Positions 39,713-48,462 of a DNA stretch of 58,468 nt are shown here, piece after piece. A program made the translations under genes and the position numbers. Position 1 is the stretch's first letter; each line of letters begins with the position of its first letter. A model generated the notes under the pieces. That model saw only the letters and a program-made list of their open reading frames with translations. It was not told the DNA's origin and did no database searches. The DNA comes from Planctomycetaceae bacterium (GTDB lineage Bacteria > Planctomycetota > Planctomycetia > Planctomycetales > Planctomycetaceae). The DNA lies in contig JAJDEI010000205.1 in the NCBI GenBank assembly GCA_029259845.1, positions 1-58,468 of the forward strand, read 5' to 3'.

Positions 39713-40486
39713 ATGATTCGCACGCTGCTCGCCCTCAGTGGGGCTTTGCTCACATTGAACGTGACCTTGACCGCGGCGGCGCCTGCGGAAGAGGGCCCTG
39801 TCTACGAACTGCGGATCTACACCTGCGAACCGGGAAAACTCGCCGCGCTTCATGAACGCTTCCGGGATCACACGATGCGGATCTTCAAAAACCACGGCAT
39901 GGAGAACGTTGCTTACTGGACGCCCACCGATGAGCCGAAATCGGCCAACACGCTTGTCTACCTGCTGAGGCATCAAAGCCGTGAAGCGGCCAAAGCCTCC
40001 TGGCAGGCGTTTGGGGCGGACCCCGCATGGAAAAAAGTCGCCCGCGCCTCCCGCGAAAAACATGGGAAGATTCTCGCCAAACGGCCTTTCTCGGTATTTC
40101 TGGCAGCGACCGATTACTCGCCGGACATCAAACCGGCCCCTCAGGGCAAGCTCTACGAGTTGCGCGTCTACACGGCTCCACCGGGAAAACTGGGCGACCT
40201 GCACACGCGGTTCCGGGATCACACCGATCACATCTTCGCCAAGCATGACATGAAAGCATTCGCCTACTGGAAACCGACGGACGAACCGCAGTCAGAGAAC
40301 ACCCTGTACTACGTGCTGGAGTTCACCGACCGGGCGCAGGCGGGGAAAGCCTGGAAAGCGTTTATCGACGACCCGGAGTGGCAGGCGGCCCAAAAGGCTT
40401 CTGAGGCCAACGGGCCGTTGCTCGCAAAACGGCCTGAGTCAACCTACATGCGCCCGACCGATTACTCGCCCTCAGCCTCGGACTGA
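39713..40486 (+). CDS. Secreted NIPSNAP family protein with two tandem domains
   Basis: The 257-aa protein starts MIRTLLALSGALLTLNVTL, a signal peptide, preceded by ACGAGGT. Two copies of a ferredoxin-like NIPSNAP domain follow. The first holds VYELRIYTCEPGKLAALHER and FKNHGMENVAYWTPTDEP; the second holds LYELRVYTAPPGKLGDLHTR and FAKHDMKAFAYWKPTDEP. Each half ends in LAKRPFSVFLAATDYSP or LAKRPESTYMRPTDYSP. Function is unknown; such proteins are common in planctomycetes. The open frame extends upstream of 39713, but that part is not protein-like. It is divergent from the PSD1 gene. Confidence 0.9.
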   Translation: MIRTLLALSGALLTLNVTLTAAAPAEEGPVYELRIYTCEPGKLAALHERFRDHTMRIFKNHGMENVAYWTPTDEPKSANTLVYLLRHQSREAAKASWQAFGADPAWKKVARASREKHGKILAKRPFSVFLAATDYSPDIKPAPQGKLYELRVYTAPPGKLGDLHTRFRDHTDHIFAKHDMKAFAYWKPTDEPQSENTLYYVLEFTDRAQAGKAWKAFIDDPEWQAAQKASEANGPLLAKRPESTYMRPTDYSPSASD

Positions 40487-40729
40487 ATCGGCGGCGTGAT
40501 TCGTCCGAGAGAAGGGGGCCGCTTCTTACCGAATTGTCCAGCACTCGGCGGTTTGACGGCGTAAGTCGGTTTAGGCGGGACCCCCGGGTGTCCGAGCCCA
40601 TTTTCGTGTCCTGCCCCTCCGTCGGAACGTTCAGCGAGAGTCCATCTGGCCCTTTCTCAGATAACCTCCTAGAATCCACCGACCGCAAGCCACTGAGAGC
40701 CGTTCCCGCCCCGTTGCTGCTGAGCATTC

Positions 40730-41629
40730 ATGCACCGTTCACAAGTCAATCTCAAGGACCCGCTGCTGGCGGGCGTCCTGGCGTTTCTCGTTCCCGGGCT
40801 GGGCCACCTGTACCAGGGGCGGCGATTCAAGGCAGCGATCTACTCGCTGTGCATCATCTCGCTGTACCTGTACGGCCTCTCGCTGTCGAACTGGAAGATC
40901 GTGCAGTACCGGGGCGGTCCGGGCGAACCACGTACGGAGTTGCTCAGTTTTATGGCTCAGTGCGGCGTCGGCCTGCCGGGCCTGTTTGCCGTGAACCAGA
41001 GCCGCCGCTTTCGCCGCTCCGGCGAACAAATCGTCACGTCCCTGCGAGAGCCGTTCTCGGCTCCGTTTGCCGGCACCATCGAGGCCCAGGAGGGTGAGGA
41101 CGACCTGCAAGGCGAGGTCGCCGGCACGATCGAACTGGCACCGGTGGCGGGGCGGTTCAACGATGCGGTCATCGTGGGGAAAATCAACGGGACCACGTCC
41201 GACGGACGTGAGGTCAGCCTGGCGCTGGGCGAGGGCGTGCGGCTGGGGCCCGAACTTCGCAATGACCCCCAGCGATTCGTCGAGGCGGACATCATCCGGG
41301 AAAGCGGCAAGGACGAATCGCGCATCGGGCAGATTGCCAATGCCCACATCCCGCGCAGCTTCTGGAATTGGTTCGCCATCCCCCTCACCGATGCCGAGGA
41401 ACAGGATCTCCATCGCGAACTCGGAAAGCTCCACGAGTTGGCGTTGGTCTTTACGATGATCGCCGGTTTGCTCAACATCCTCGCCGTTTGGGATGCGGTC
41501 GACGGGCCCGCTTACGGCTACGGGCTGGAGCCCGATCCGCGAGCCAAAGGCAACCCGGCGGCGACATCGGCCGCTTCGTCCGCAGAACCGGCGTCACAAG
41601 AAGCTGTGACGGCGGGAGCCACGTCCTGA
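40730..41629 (+). CDS. Membrane protein of the planctomycete DUF6677-like type
   Basis: The 299-aa protein has a TM2-like N-terminus (DPLLAGVLAFLVPGLGHLYQ, GRRFKAAIYSLCIISLYLYG), a soluble middle portion with repeated acidic stretches (GTIEAQEGEDDLQGEVAGTI) and a C-terminal transmembrane helix (ELALVFTMIAGLLNILAVWD). The tail is Ala/Ser-rich. Small proteins of this layout are frequent in planctomycetes. Family membership is my recollection and not certain. It is followed 33 bases later by a 71-aa membrane protein gene, so the two probably form an operon. Confidence 0.8.
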   Translation: MHRSQVNLKDPLLAGVLAFLVPGLGHLYQGRRFKAAIYSLCIISLYLYGLSLSNWKIVQYRGGPGEPRTELLSFMAQCGVGLPGLFAVNQSRRFRRSGEQIVTSLREPFSAPFAGTIEAQEGEDDLQGEVAGTIELAPVAGRFNDAVIVGKINGTTSDGREVSLALGEGVRLGPELRNDPQRFVEADIIRESGKDESRIGQIANAHIPRSFWNWFAIPLTDAEEQDLHRELGKLHELALVFTMIAGLLNILAVWDAVDGPAYGYGLEPDPRAKGNPAATSAASSAEPASQEAVTAGATS

Positions 41630-41662
41630 ATTGATCCTGTCCCCAGCCACTGAACTGATCCG

Positions 41663-41878
41663 ATGGACACACTCCTCGCCCACGCCCCACTGCTCGCGCA
41701 TGCCAACGTCACGTGGTACCTGCTGCCGCTGGCGGCCGTGATCAGCCTGGTCTACAACACCAGCCGCTACGAGGACGCCCAGCGCATTTTCGTGCAGGCG
41801 GGCCGCACCTTCGCCACGATCCTGTTCTTTATGGCGGTCATCCTCGGCATCCTGGTGCTGCTGTCCTACAACCTGTGA
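41663..41878 (+). CDS. Small membrane protein, 71 aa
   Basis: The 71-aa protein has two predicted helices, NVTWYLLPLAAVISLVYNTS and FATILFFMAVILGILVLLSY, separated by RYEDAQRIFVQAGRT. It follows the larger membrane gene by 33 bases, and its codon usage resembles a true gene. Function is unknown. A REP-like hairpin (41911-41951) follows the stop. Confidence 0.72.
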   Translation: MDTLLAHAPLLAHANVTWYLLPLAAVISLVYNTSRYEDAQRIFVQAGRTFATILFFMAVILGILVLLSYNL

Positions 41879-41910
41879 CGGCGGACCATCGCATGCGTCC
41901 GCGACCGCTG

Positions 41911-41951
41911 TCGTGTCTTCGTGGTGTTCATACAACCACAAAGACACGAAG
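41911..41951. repeat. REP-like hairpin (CTTCGTGG type)
   Basis: TCGTGTCTTCGTGGTG pairs with CCACAAAGACACGA through a short loop. A related hairpin occurs at 51691-51739. It follows the stop of the 71-aa membrane gene by about 30 bases and could aid termination. Confidence 0.6.
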
Positions 41952-42042
41952 TCCGGCAGGTCAGCCTCTCGCCTGACGACAACGGGGAATGGAGTCCCGA
42001 TTCACCGTTTGCATCAGGCGGGAGCCTGATCGACGTCACTTG

Positions 42043-42405
42043 TCAGGGAACTGGAGTTGTCCAGATCACGTCTTGAGCGGTGCCGAAACTGACGGACTTT
42101 GAGTCGGGGGCCCACATGATCCGTCCCGTACCCTCGTAAAAGTTGACGGGATCAGGCGGCTCGGGAATCTGAATGGATCGCAGGACGCTGCCCCCGTTGG
42201 AACGGACTTTAAACTCATAGTACCTCCGTGGATTTCCCCAGAAATCCTCGTTATGGATATTGCAGGCGATCGCGGTGTACAAGGGTTTCGGTGCGCCGGC
42301 GGACCGACAGCCCCCGGATGGGAGCGTGTGAATGAAGCGAAAAATGATCGCTCCGCCGGCGAGAGCGAGGAGTGCGACGAATTTGCGATTCCATCGAAAC
42401 GACAT
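42043..42405 (-). CDS. Hypothetical exported or membrane-anchored protein, 120 aa
   Basis: The protein begins MSFRWNRKFVALLALAGGAI, with one hydrophobic segment (residues about 8-27). A small extracytoplasmic domain follows: GAPKPLYTAIACNIHNEDFW, RRYYEFKVRSNGGSVLRSIQ and GTGRIMWAPDSKSVSFGTAQ. The last part resembles a single beta-propeller blade. No family was recognised. The ATG at 42405 is preferred to a TTG at 42420. It is followed in the other direction by another small membrane gene. Confidence 0.55.
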   Translation of the reverse strand: MSFRWNRKFVALLALAGGAIIFRFIHTLPSGGCRSAGAPKPLYTAIACNIHNEDFWGNPRRYYEFKVRSNGGSVLRSIQIPEPPDPVNFYEGTGRIMWAPDSKSVSFGTAQDVIWTTPVP

Positions 42406-42471
42406 AACGACTTGCGCCAAGCTCTGTGACGCACGACGCCTGATGATACACGGCTAAACTCGCCGTGCGTG

Positions 42472-42723
42472 CTACGGCGTGCATCCGAAATGCCACCAGT
42501 TCAGATAGGATCTGTACCATCCGCCGACCACGCCAGTGGATGCCAAGGATTCGCAGGGAGTATAGATTCTCTTCGCGGCATACCAAGTCCCAGCGGGCAA
42601 CTGTCCACGTCCAGCCAACCGCCGCATCGGTCCGTAGCTGAGCACGTACAGCATGAGGAAGCCGCATGCAATAAGCACCCAAGGTGCGACGCCGTGTTTT
42701 CGTTGATCTTCAAACTGCTTCAC
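42472..42723 (-). CDS. Small hypothetical membrane protein, 83 aa
   Basis: The protein starts with GTG (42723) preceded by GGGAG about ten bases away. It has one transmembrane segment, VAPWVLIACGFLMLYVLSYG, then a short soluble tail with KRIYTPCESLASTGVVGGWY. The tail ends WWHFGCTP. It resembles small planctomycete-type membrane proteins of unknown role. The gene lies 67 bases upstream of the 120-aa exported protein gene on the same strand. Confidence 0.6.
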   Translation of the reverse strand: MKQFEDQRKHGVAPWVLIACGFLMLYVLSYGPMRRLAGRGQLPAGTWYAAKRIYTPCESLASTGVVGGWYRSYLNWWHFGCTP

Positions 42724-42850
42724 GACGGACTCCCTTGAAAACGCGTACCAAGAATGGTCGCGGCGATCGAGTTCGTATGCGGCGATTCATCGCCAGGAAG
42801 CGATTGTCTGGGATTGCAAGTGACGTCGGTCAGGCTCTCCCCGGCGCGCC

Positions 42851-43513
42851 TCACGAGGCGGGGTCGTTGACCTTCTTGAGCGTTTCAGCGAGGTGCATCT
42901 GCAGCTGTTGGACGCGGAGCCAGGCTTCGCGGGGGAGCCGCAGGTCCGCGCCTTCCTGATTCTCCTGCACGCAGGACTCGGCGACGAGCAGGACGTTTGT
43001 CAGATTGGAATGGACGTACGCCAACAGGTCGGAGACTTGTGCGGTTTGCAGTGGGCTGAGACCGGACGGCGGACTGGGGACGCCGTTGGGGAACAGCTCT
43101 CCCGGCATCTCGGCGAACAGCGGTTCTTCCAGAAGATCCTCGAGCGGGGAGACGACGGTGCCGCTCACTTTCAGCCGCCCGGAGCGTTTCTCGTCCTCTG
43201 CGACTTTTCGGGCCAGTTCTTCCCGGGATCCGTAAACCAGAATGCAACGCCCGATTTGGATCTGGTCGCCCACCTGCAACACGTGGACCTGGACCGGATG
43301 CCCGTTGACACGGGTTCCGTTCGTGCTCTGGAGATCGGTGAGGATGACATGCCCGTCGTCATCCTGGATTTTCGCATGAAACCGGCTCACCCGTTCATCG
43401 TTGAGGCGAATGTCGTTATCGTCTTCCCGGCCGATGCTGACCGGGGTTTCGAGTTCGGCAAAGACGACGCCGCGCTCCAACCCGTCGAGCACTTGAAAAC
43501 TGACCTGTGCCAT
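42851..43513 (-). CDS. FHA domain protein
   Basis: The 220-aa cytosolic protein begins MAQVSFQVLDGLERGVVFAE and carries a forkhead-associated domain (about residues 20-95) with VSIGREDDNDIRLNDERVSR, FHAKIQ and LTDLQSTNGTRVNG. These include the conserved GR, SRFHA and NGT residues for phosphothreonine binding. The C-terminal half (about 130-220) is helical, with SNLTNVLLVAESCVQENQEG and LPREAWLRVQQLQMHLAETL. A Ser/Thr kinase partner is not adjacent. Planctomycetes have many FHA proteins; the partner is unknown. Confidence 0.93.
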   Translation of the reverse strand: MAQVSFQVLDGLERGVVFAELETPVSIGREDDNDIRLNDERVSRFHAKIQDDDGHVILTDLQSTNGTRVNGHPVQVHVLQVGDQIQIGRCILVYGSREELARKVAEDEKRSGRLKVSGTVVSPLEDLLEEPLFAEMPGELFPNGVPSPPSGLSPLQTAQVSDLLAYVHSNLTNVLLVAESCVQENQEGADLRLPREAWLRVQQLQMHLAETLKKVNDPAS

Positions 43514-43960
43514 GCCTTGCAGCCGTTAGAAAAGATTGACGGGCGACCGCCGAATTGCGGCGGCGTTGCCAAAGTCGCGGGCGAATTCGCTTGCTCGTCT
43601 ATACCACGTGTTTTCGAGAGACGTCAAGCAGCATCGCTGGGTCTGCCAGGATTGGGGGCATCCGTTCGATGCTGGTGCTCGCTCATTTCGGGGTGGCTGG
43701 GGCGCTGTTGAGGCAACGGAAACATGTCCTCAGACCGAATACTGGGGCCGTGACGCGGGTTGTTGACTGTCCACGGCCCCAGAATTCCGTGCGGCTTACC
43801 AATCATCGAATTCAGAGCGCCCCGGCCACCCCCCACGGATGACCGGATGAACCCGCCCGGATTTCGCAGGGTCTGTGTTGTACGACGACCGGCCTCAATC
43901 GCTCGGAGATGAACCGTCTATGCCCCGCCAGCATCTCCTCCATGCAAGTCGGCCGCGGGA
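43514..43960. other. Intergenic region containing inverted-repeat copy D
   Basis: The region between the FHA gene start and the fabF stop is mostly the family 1 element (43660-43832). No gene is supported. Confidence 0.6.
43660..43832. repeat. Dispersed inverted-repeat element, family 1, copy D
   Basis: Core arms are GGGTGGCTGGGGCGCTGTTG at 43691 and AGCGCCCCGGCCACCC ending at 43832. Inner arms are ACTGGGGCCG and CGGCCCCAGA. The left half (GAGGCAACGGAAACATGTCC) equals the inverse of the right half of copy A, and the right half corresponds to the left half of A. So D is A in opposite orientation. The left flank ATCCGTTCGATGCTGGTGCT also matches copy B. Confidence 0.85.
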
Positions 43961-45244
43961 TCATTTTCCGAACTTCGAGAACACGAGCGTCACGTTTTGT
44001 CCGCCGAATCCGAAGCTGTTGGAGACGGCTCGGTTCACCTCCCAGTCGCGACTGCTGTTCGGCACATAGTCGAGGTCGCAATCAGGATCGGGCGTTTCGT
44101 AGTTCATCGTGCAGGGAACCACGCCGTCCCGCATGGCCAACAGGCAGATGATCGCCTCGACGCTGCCGGCAGCCGCAATGAGGTGTCCCATCATGCTCTT
44201 GGTGCTGGAGGCCGGCGTCGCGCGGGCATGCTCGCCGAGCGAGCGTTTGATCGACATGGTCTCCACTTTGTCGTTGACCAGCGTGCTCGTGCCGTGAGCA
44301 TTGACATAGTCCACCTCTTCGGGATTCACCCCGGCGTCTTTGAGGGCCCCCTGGATGCAGCGGATTGCACCGAGCCCTTCCGGGTGGATATCGGTGATGC
44401 GGTAGGCGTCGGCTGTCGATCCGTATCCCGCAATTTCGCCGTAGATCTGTGCTCCGCGGGCCTGGGCGTGCTCCAGTTCTTCCAGGATGAGCATTCCCGC
44501 CCCTTCCCCAAGAACGAAACCGTCACGATTGAGATCAAACGGCCGTGACGCCGTCTGCGGGCTGTCGTTTCGCGTGGACAGGGCGGTCAACAGGTTGAAC
44601 CCGGTCACGCCGAACGGGTGAATCATGCTGTGCGCCCCGCCCGACAGCATGACCTCGGCATCTCCCTGACGGATGATCTCCGTCGCTTCGCCGATGGCCT
44701 GGCTCGACGCTGCACAGGCAGTGAGACAATTGAGATTCGGCCCCTGCGCGTTAAACAGGCTCGCCAGATGCCCGGAGGGCATGTTCGGTTCCTGCTCGAT
44801 CTCCGCCTTCGGGTTGAGCAACTCCAGACCGGCCCGCGTGAACTCTTCGAAGTCGAACTGGCCGTCCTTGTTGGACTGGGCGATCATTTGCATGAACAAC
44901 TGAAAGTCCTGCTGCCCTTCGCCCGCACCGAGGTACACGCCGAAAGACGCCGGGTCGAGGCCGCCCTCGAGCACGCCTGAGTCCTTCACCGCCTGCTGAG
45001 CCGCCCCAACGGCGAAACGGATGTTGCGGCCGGCAAACTCGAACGGCTGGGGGTCGTCAACATAATCCTCGAACCGAAAATCCTTCACCTCTCCGGCGAA
45101 GGTGGTCGGAAACTCGGAGGCGTCGAAGTGGGTGATTTTTCCAATGCCAATCTGCCCCTCACGCAACGCAGCCCACATCTGTTCGACCGTGTTGCCCACG
45201 GGGGTGATACACCCGATGCCAGTCACAACGACACGCCGCCTCAT
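43961..45244 (-). CDS. fabF: Beta-ketoacyl-ACP synthase II type (FabF-like)
   Basis: The 427-aa enzyme elongates acyl-ACP with malonyl-ACP. It starts RRRVVVTGIGCITPVGNTVE, has the catalytic Cys near residue 177 in NCLTACAASSQAIG, and the two catalytic histidines in VNAHGTSTLVND and KSMMGHLIAAAGS. Residues about 110-155 form an insert compared with ordinary FabF (GQQDFQLFMQMIAQSNKDGQ, ELLNPKAEIEQEPNMPSG). ATG 45244 is preferred to an upstream start at 45277. It ends a minus-strand set that includes dehydratase, ACP, fabG and another dehydratase genes. Confidence 0.93.
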   Translation of the reverse strand: MRRRVVVTGIGCITPVGNTVEQMWAALREGQIGIGKITHFDASEFPTTFAGEVKDFRFEDYVDDPQPFEFAGRNIRFAVGAAQQAVKDSGVLEGGLDPASFGVYLGAGEGQQDFQLFMQMIAQSNKDGQFDFEEFTRAGLELLNPKAEIEQEPNMPSGHLASLFNAQGPNLNCLTACAASSQAIGEATEIIRQGDAEVMLSGGAHSMIHPFGVTGFNLLTALSTRNDSPQTASRPFDLNRDGFVLGEGAGMLILEELEHAQARGAQIYGEIAGYGSTADAYRITDIHPEGLGAIRCIQGALKDAGVNPEEVDYVNAHGTSTLVNDKVETMSIKRSLGEHARATPASSTKSMMGHLIAAAGSVEAIICLLAMRDGVVPCTMNYETPDPDCDLDYVPNSSRDWEVNRAVSNSFGFGGQNVTLVFSKFGK

Positions 45245-45704
45245 CGATCCCAACCTTTCTGCTGGCCACTGCGGCAAATTGACCGAACCCGGTCAGCTGC
45301 GGTGGCACGTTGTCTTGAATTTGCTCCCCGGCCAATCCCGGTCGGTCCGGCCAGAGCGACAGGCTTTGCCCCTTCGGCGATGACAGCAAGGGGACGTCCC
45401 CGTGATTGTTTCCGATCGTCCCGAACAGGCTTGTGAGACGGCTTCCTGTCAACGGCGAGCTTGCGGTCCAATGGTAACAGACCGGTTGCACGAGACAAGA
45501 ACAACGGCTCACCCGACGCCCCCTGAGCTTTGCTCCGTCCGGACCATGAGACTGGAGTCGCGTTTACCCCACACGGCGAGCGTCCCCCTGGGTTTGCGCC
45601 GGTTCCTCGAAACCGACGCCTCAGGAGCCAATCACGCCCAGTGTCAATCACGCCCCAATGTCAATCACAGCGACGGAAGCGCCTATTGGACGGAACTCAC
45701 GGTG
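45245..45704. other. Intergenic region without a supported gene
   Basis: The stretch of 460 bases between fabF and the second dehydratase gene shows short repeats of the type GTCAATCACGCCC near 45645-45665 and no recognisable gene or terminator. Confidence 0.5.
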
Positions 45705-46226
45705 TCAGGAGGCCGGAGAGACCTCGCTGGAGGGCGCCATCTCGACGGTGCCGTCTCCTGCACGGCCGACTTCGAGGATATCGAGCAGACCTGCGTCGAA
45801 CATGAAGTTCCGCTGATCAAACGTTGCGGGAAGTTCTGCACCCATTTGATCCGCATGGGCGAACAGGATCTCTCCCTCAGCGACAAGACGGTCCCCCACG
45901 TAGGCGGTCGCTTCCACGGTTCCGCCTTCCTGGCGGGCATCGGTCAGCGTCACCGAATACACCAACGTGTCACCCGGACACGCCCAACTGTGGAACCGCA
46001 TCCGGGGCACCTTGGCCAGCACCACAATGTGGGCGAAACCGGTCGACTCGCCCAACAGAATGCCGCCGGTCTGAGCGATCCCTTCAATGATCAAGGACCC
46101 GGGCATCACTGCGAAGCCGGGAAAATGATCGTGCATGTGATCTTCCGCCAGACTGACATTCTTGACAGCCTTCGCGTAAGCGCCGCTCTCGAATTCGAGA
46201 AAACGATCGACCCAGAACCATCGCAT
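45705..46226 (-). CDS. FabZ-like 3-hydroxyacyl-ACP dehydratase (second copy)
   Basis: The 173-aa protein has the hot-dog fold signature DHFPGFAVMPGSLIIEGIAQ containing the catalytic His and Glu. It begins MRWFWVDRFLEFESGAYAKA and continues with FAHIVVLAKVPRMRFHSWAC and PGDTLVYSVTL. The C-terminal tail (about 40 aa, ending TVEMAPSSEVSPAS) is longer than in standard FabZ. The gene belongs to the set fabZ-like, fabG, acp, this gene, fabF. The housekeeping FabZ may lie elsewhere. Confidence 0.87.
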   Translation of the reverse strand: MRWFWVDRFLEFESGAYAKAVKNVSLAEDHMHDHFPGFAVMPGSLIIEGIAQTGGILLGESTGFAHIVVLAKVPRMRFHSWACPGDTLVYSVTLTDARQEGGTVEATAYVGDRLVAEGEILFAHADQMGAELPATFDQRNFMFDAGLLDILEVGRAGDGTVEMAPSSEVSPAS

Positions 46227-46938
46227 AAATCCTGCCCTCGCCCGTCGTCGGACCTGCCGGCCTTGTTTGGTGAACCGCCCGGAAACTTGGTGTCAATCGA
46301 TTCCAACCATCCTTCATCCGCATGAATCGCGATTGAACCAAGCACGATTGTCTCGGGAAAACCCACTGAGGTAGCACTTCCGCCAACTGAAACGCCACTT
46401 GCAGCGTGTCATCGCCCCAGTGAGACAAGACCGACTATGATCGCATCCTTTGGAGGAGAACACTCCTTTCCGCTCACTGACGCTCGTTTCCGAACAGCGA
46501 TTGAACAGGGTCCTGTCAATCGTCTCAATCAGCAAAGATAAGTGTTCCCTCCCGGCCCAAAACCTCACATGGATGAAGTACTCCCGGAAATCATATCATT
46601 CAACCGCAGAGATCGCGGAGGGACGCAGAGAGCCATTTGATCGCCGAGTTTTCCTCTGCGATCCACCGCTGCCTCTGCCGTGATTCCCTCTGCCGTGATT
46701 CCCTCTGCTCATCGGGCGTTGGTGCCGCCATGTGTTCTTGCCAATGGCTTGTCCAGATGGCCAAGGCGTTCCCGTTTCCTGAAGCCTGCGCAAGCCCGTG
46801 GACCAGCGATGGACTCCCCGATGACGTGAGGCCGCGCATTCCCGCCCGCAAACCGGACGATCCCGCAACGCGACCGGCCAGTGTGACCGCCTTGGGCCCG
46901 TACATCCCGAACCCGCAAACCCCACGGTTCCGCGTTGC
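46227..46938. other. Long intergenic region with tandem repeat, no gene supported
   Basis: The 712-bp space between the ACP and dehydratase genes contains a 15-bp tandem repeat (TCTGCCGTGATTCCC, two units at 46674-46703) and ACCGCAGAGATCGCGGAGGG-type sequence near 46603-46622. The latter pairs imperfectly with CCTCTGCGATCCACCGCTGC near 46652. A minus-strand frame at 46600-46905 lacks recognisable features. Confidence 0.5.
46674..46708. repeat. 15-bp tandem repeat, 2.3 units
   Basis: Unit TCTGCCGTGATTCCC occurs twice followed by TCTGC. It lies between acp and the second dehydratase gene. Confidence 0.75.
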
Positions 46939-47328
46939 TTATTCGGCGAGCTTCGATTCCAGAAACTTGCAGATCATGTCGACAGTGAACAGCTCCTGAA
47001 TGTTCTCGACCTTGGGATCCGCCGCGAACGATTCCACATCAGCATGCGGCATCCGCTCCCGCAGCTCGGAGATCCCCTTTTCCGTCACGACGCCGTCCTG
47101 GACGAAATCAGTGTCCGCCGCGGCGATGTTCTCCGGAAAGAGTTCCCCACGGGGAATCTTGATGTCGAAGTTCTTCTCGAGACGAAACACGATGTCGAGG
47201 AAATCGATCGACTCGGCTCCCAGGTCGCCGACGAGCGTCGCCGCGCGCGTCACCTCATCATCATCGACGCCCAACGCATCGACCAGAGTTTCCTGGACCT
47301 TTTCAAACACTTCATCGGAAGTCGGCAT
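46939..47328 (-). CDS. Acyl carrier protein, long form (129 aa)
   Basis: The protein begins MPTSDEVFEKVQETLVDALG and carries the phosphopantetheine-attachment motif GAESIDFLDIVF with Ser40. The helix II to III part reads RLEKNFDIKIPRGELFPENI. Standard ACPs end near residue 80. Here about 45 further residues follow (TDFVQDGVVTEKGISELRER, then KVENIQELFTVDMICKFLES). The final helix pattern TVDMICKFLESKL resembles the usual ACP helix IV, so a 35-40 aa insertion lies between helices III and IV. It stands between fabG and the second dehydratase gene on the same strand. Confidence 0.88.
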   Translation of the reverse strand: MPTSDEVFEKVQETLVDALGVDDDEVTRAATLVGDLGAESIDFLDIVFRLEKNFDIKIPRGELFPENIAAADTDFVQDGVVTEKGISELRERMPHADVESFAADPKVENIQELFTVDMICKFLESKLAE

Positions 47329-47531
47329 TTAACTTGTTCTCCTTGAAGACTGCACGGGTCATCCCCAGCCGCCTCAATTTTCGGTCCCACCCGTTCCCAA
47401 CCTGATTCTCGTCCTCACCGCCAGAGTGGGGCTACGGTTGGACGAACCCACAACAATTTTGTTGTCTCAAAAAGTCTCACGAGTCCGCCGTGAGTGCCGA
47501 CCGCCGACTCCTGTTCCCGCAACAGCGCCCG

Positions 47532-48284
47532 TCAAACGCCGCCGAGCGTGAGCCCGCCGTCGACCGTCAACACATGGCCGGTGATGTACGATGCGTCATC
47601 ACTGGCCAGAAACAGCACGGCCGCAGCAATGTCTTCGGGCTGTCCCAACCGGCGGACCGGGATACGTTTCTTGATTTCTCCTTCAGCCGCGTTTCGGATC
47701 GCCTCGGTCATGTCGGTGGCGATAAACCCCGGAGCAACCGCGTTGACAGTGATGTTACGTCGTCCGATTTCTGTGGCGAGGCAACGAGTCAAACCTTGCA
47801 TGCCCCCTTTGCTGGCGGCATAGTTGACCTGTCCCTGATTGCCGTACTCCGCAGAGACACTGGAAATGTTGACGATTCGTCCGTAACGTTCGGACATCAT
47901 CGGTCGCATGACCGCATGGCAGAAGTTGTAGACACTTCCGAGGTTGGTGTCGATAACAGCTTGCCAATTCGCCGGTTCCATCGTTGCCAACAGACCGTCA
48001 CGGATAATACCAGCGTTATTGACCAAGATGTCTATTTTCCCCCACTTGTCAATGACGTCCTTCACAACCTGATCCGCCTGCTCATGGTCCGCGGCATCGG
48101 CCTGAATGGCGACCGCCTCATGGCCGTCGTCCTTGAGGGTGGCAACAACCTCGTCCGCTGCTTCAGTATTCGAATGGTAGATGAAGGCGACCTTGGCACC
48201 TTCGCGCGTCAGTCTTTCGACAATCGCCCGACCGATGCCCCGGCTGCCGCCGGTTACCAGCGCCACACGTCCTTCCAACTTCAT
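47532..48284 (-). CDS. fabG: 3-oxoacyl-ACP reductase
   Basis: The 250-aa short-chain dehydrogenase reduces 3-oxoacyl-ACP with NADPH. Motifs are VTGGSRGIGRAIVERLTREG, ILVNNAGIIRDGLLATMEPA and the catalytic Ser-Tyr-Lys triad in ISSVSAEYGNQ and VNYAASKGGMQG. C-terminal NAVAPGFIATDMTEAI and LGQPEDIAAAVLFLASDDAS follow. Length and motifs match FabG. It lies between the first dehydratase (about 180 bases upstream) and the ACP gene downstream. Confidence 0.95.
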   Translation of the reverse strand: MKLEGRVALVTGGSRGIGRAIVERLTREGAKVAFIYHSNTEAADEVVATLKDDGHEAVAIQADAADHEQADQVVKDVIDKWGKIDILVNNAGIIRDGLLATMEPANWQAVIDTNLGSVYNFCHAVMRPMMSERYGRIVNISSVSAEYGNQGQVNYAASKGGMQGLTRCLATEIGRRNITVNAVAPGFIATDMTEAIRNAAEGEIKKRIPVRRLGQPEDIAAAVLFLASDDASYITGHVLTVDGGLTLGGV

Positions 48285-48462
48285 AGCTTGAATCCCTTGA
48301 GGGTTGCGGCAGTTCCTGCCCGGTGCGGTTGGTCGAGACTCGCACGGGCGGGGCCGATTGAGATGCAGGTCCAGCGGTACGCAGCAGATTTCAGCTCTGC
48401 ACGGCGAGTATTTGCGTTGCGTCTCAGCGTTGCGTCATCGGGTTGGCGTCATCGGGTTGGCG

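Noticed and set aside
46600-46905. Minus-strand frame of 101 codons between acp and the dehydratase gene
   Set aside because: It reads through the tandem and CCGCAGAG-type repeats and has no recognisable domain.
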